Source of the DNA: Candidatus Thioglobus sp.
GTDB taxonomy: Bacteria > Pseudomonadota > Gammaproteobacteria > PS1 > Pseudothioglobaceae
DNA: 6,726 nt
Reading direction: 5' to 3'
NCBI GenBank assembly: GCA_015163925.1
Contig: JAAOIF010000061.1
Location: forward strand, 1 to 6,726
Shown here: positions 5,515 to 6,726 of the stretch, piece after piece
Layout of the letters: every line of letters begins with the position of its first letter
Numbering within the stretch: the first letter of the stretch is position 1
Translations under genes and position numbers: made by a program
The notes under the pieces: model-generated
Database searches by the model: none
Seen by the model: the letters and a program-made list of their open reading frames with translations, nothing else
What the model was told of the DNA's origin: nothing

Positions 5515-5895
5515 ATGGCAATAGCGGTTAAAAAGAAATCAAAAAAAGTCATCACTGACGGCATTGCCCACATTCACGCCACTTTTAACAATACTATTGT
5601 AATGATTACCGACCGCCACGGAAATGCAATCTGCTGGGCGACTTCAGGCGGTTCTGGCTTTCGTGGCTCAAGAAAATCAACCCCATTTGCCGCTCAGGTA
5701 GCAGCTGGAAATTGTGGCGAAAAAGCCTTAACATTCGGTATGCAAAATTTAGAAGTAAGGGTCAAAGGCCCCGGCCCCGGCAGAGATAGCGCCATTCGTG
5801 GCCTGAACGCACAGGGCTTGAAAATTCAATCAATCACAGATGTAACGCCGATTCCGCATAACGGCTGTCGTCCATCAAAGAAAAGAAGGGTGTAA
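5515..5895 (+). CDS. rpsK: 30S ribosomal protein S11
   Basis: S11 is part of the 30S platform, near the mRNA exit and the Shine-Dalgarno helix. The 126-residue product is close to the E. coli length. Conserved blocks are [72 protein letters not shown] and the C-terminal [18 protein letters not shown]. That C-terminal block has Ser where many bacteria have a second Pro (CRPPKKRRV). ATG 5515 is supported by AGGA 6 bases upstream, overlapping the rpsM stop. rpsD follows 3 bases after the TAA. Confidence 0.96.
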   Translation: MAIAVKKKSKKVITDGIAHIHATFNNTIVMITDRHGNAICWATSGGSGFRGSRKSTPFAAQVAAGNCGEKALTFGMQNLEVRVKGPGPGRDSAIRGLNAQGLKIQSITDVTPIPHNGCRPSKKRRV

Positions 5896-5898
5896 ATT

Positions 5899-6291
5899 AT
5901 GGCAAGATATATTGGTCCTACTTGTAAATTAGCCCGCCGCGAAGGCACTGATTTATTCCTAAAAAGTGGCATTCGGGCATTAGATTCTAAGTGCAAACTT
6001 TCGCAATTACCCGGTGTGCATGGCGCAAATGCCCGCCGGCAAAAGGGCACAGAATACGGTTTGCAGCTTCGTGAAAAGCAAAAAGTAAGACGAATTTACG
6101 GCATTTTAGAAAAACAATTTCACTTATATTATAAAAAAGCATCACAGAAAAAAGGCTCAACTGGTGATAATTTATTGTCATTATTAGAATGCCGCTTGGA
6201 TAATGTGGTTTACCGGATGGGTTTTGGCGCTACTCGGGCGGAGGCTCGGCAGTTAGTTTCACACAAATCTATTTTAGTAAATGGCTTGGTG
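5899..6291 (+). CDS. rpsD: 30S ribosomal protein S4, 3'-truncated
   Basis: S4 is a primary 16S rRNA-binding protein that nucleates 30S assembly, and in E. coli it represses its own alpha operon. The first 131 residues match well: [58 protein letters not shown], and the S4 RNA-binding-domain start [17 protein letters not shown]. Positions corresponding to zinc Cys in the Zn-binding form are not arranged as a finger, so this is the zinc-free type. Homology stops at residue 131, where V-N-I-x-S-Y should follow. Instead the frame reads through antisense ftsI sequence to a TGA at 6382-6384. About 75 C-terminal residues are missing, so the encoded 161-residue hybrid would not be a working S4. The start is supported by AAGGG 8 bases upstream. 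Confidence 0.93.
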
Positions 6292-6297
6292 GCTATA
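6288..6297. other. Inverted junction between rpsD and ftsI
   Basis: Plus-strand S4 homology ends at the Val codon 6289-6291, and minus-strand FtsI homology is recognisable up to about 6295-6297 (Q-F-Y-A-Y). The two genes are head-on and both are cut internally. The bases between are compatible with either, so up to a few bases may be shared. An opposite-strand joint inside two essential genes is characteristic of amplification or assembly chimeras, though the cause cannot be proved here. Confidence 0.75.
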
Positions 6298-6726
6298 AGC
6301 ATAAAATTGAATATTTGCGTCAATCGTCAGCACAATATCTTGCCCGTGTTTGAGTGGTTTTTTGCTTACCGGATTGAAATATGAACCGTGCGAATTTGCA
6401 TTAAAATTCAGCTGAGAATTGCCATTTTGCCCTTTTAGAATTGCCTCAAATTCGCCCTCAATTCCCGATATGCCTTTTTTGTGATTATTCACTCTGCCGA
6501 GCAGCGGCGCTAAGGCGGCAGATTTTGGATAATACCTAAGTGAATCTTCCTGCAAAGCCACGCCCTGAACCACTTCTCGTCTGCATTTTGTGATTTTTTT
6601 ATGGGACTTTTGCTCAGGTTTTATGCTTGCTAAAATCAAAGTTTTTTGCCATAAATTGAGTTTATTTTTGACTAATTTTTCTCTGCAAATGCGGATTTTT
6701 TTTATTTTTAAAGCTTCAATATTTGC
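6295..6726 (-). CDS. ftsI: Peptidoglycan D,D-transpeptidase FtsI (PBP3), N-terminal-domain fragment
   Basis: FtsI is the division-specific transpeptidase that cross-links septal peptidoglycan in the periplasm, anchored in the inner membrane. The minus-strand frame is open from the window edge (6726) for about 144 codons. The TTG at 6637-6639 is only an internal Leu. Visible blocks are [58 protein letters not shown] and [17 protein letters not shown]. These correspond to the R-x-Y-P, G-x-x-N, G-I-E and L-T-I-D-x-x-I-Q landmarks of the non-catalytic N-terminal module of class B PBPs. The membrane anchor lies outside the window. The catalytic domain with its S-x-x-K, S-x-N and K-T/S-G motifs is absent because the gene is cut at about 6295. 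FtsI rather than PBP2 is favoured from overall resemblance, not proven. Confidence 0.75.

Noticed and set aside
885..5895. No TGA among the complete genes' stops (six TAA, two TAG across purF, rpsE, rpmD, rplO, secY, rpmJ, rpsM, rpsK), hinting at TGA recoding
   Set aside because: The sample is small and AT-biased, no in-frame TGA was seen inside the genes, and Trp is encoded by TGG, for example in secY. The standard code is sufficient.
6274..6639. TTG 6637-6639 as the start of a small minus-strand gene
   Set aside because: The frame is open and FtsI-like back to the window edge, and no ribosome site precedes the TTG. The 3' codons up to 6274 are only antisense rpsD.
1..6726. CRISPR array, tRNA, rRNA, insertion sequence or attachment site
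   Set aside because: No regularly spaced repeats, tRNA-like cloverleaf segments, transposase motifs or flanking inverted repeats were found at the joints or elsewhere.

Overview
The window looks like DNA from a moderately AT-rich gammaproteobacterium-like bacterium. The gene order rpsE-rpmD-rplO-secY-rpmJ-rpsM-rpsK-rpsD is the classical spc/alpha ribosomal-protein arrangement. The S4, S11, S13 and PurF sequences read like their E. coli counterparts, including a zinc-free S4 N-terminus. The lineage call is an inference from remembered family sequences; no search was possible.

Layout: a fragment of topA (1 to about 107, + strand) runs into the C-terminal two thirds of purF (about 108-887), interrupted inside both genes. 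Four bases after the purF stop comes radC (892 on). Its frame continues without a stop into the N-terminal catalytic half of a C5-cytosine DNA methyltransferase (about 1594-2205), and from there in frame into a complete rpsE (2221-2739), giving one 615-codon composite frame. After rpsE come rpmD (with a 67-residue Lys/Ala-rich N-terminal extension), rplO, secY and rpmJ. A 117-base gap follows, holding a three-copy 10-bp tandem repeat and a promoter with perfect -35 and -10 hexamers. Then come rpsM, rpsK and the first 131 codons of rpsD. Near 6292 rpsD breaks off and joins an opposite-strand fragment of ftsI (about 6295-6726, running off the window end).

Blocks from at least three or four unrelated loci (cell-wall synthesis, topoisomerase, purine synthesis plus DNA repair/modification, ribosome/Sec translocon) are therefore joined inside genes. 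This is most simply explained by a chimeric assembly or amplification product, for example from single-cell multiple displacement amplification. Real rearrangement would have to break essential genes (topA, rpsD, ftsI), with intact copies elsewhere.

Within the intact block the genes work together as usual. S5, L30, L15, L36, S13, S11 and S4 are ribosome components and SecY is the translocon channel. They are tightly packed, with stop codons next to or inside Shine-Dalgarno sequences, and the alpha part (rpsM onward) has its own promoter. The points most worth a second look are the RadC-methyltransferase in-frame joint with a possible sliding-clamp motif at the linker, the histone-H1-like tail on L30, and the short tandem repeats after rplO and rpmJ that place stop codons in all three frames.
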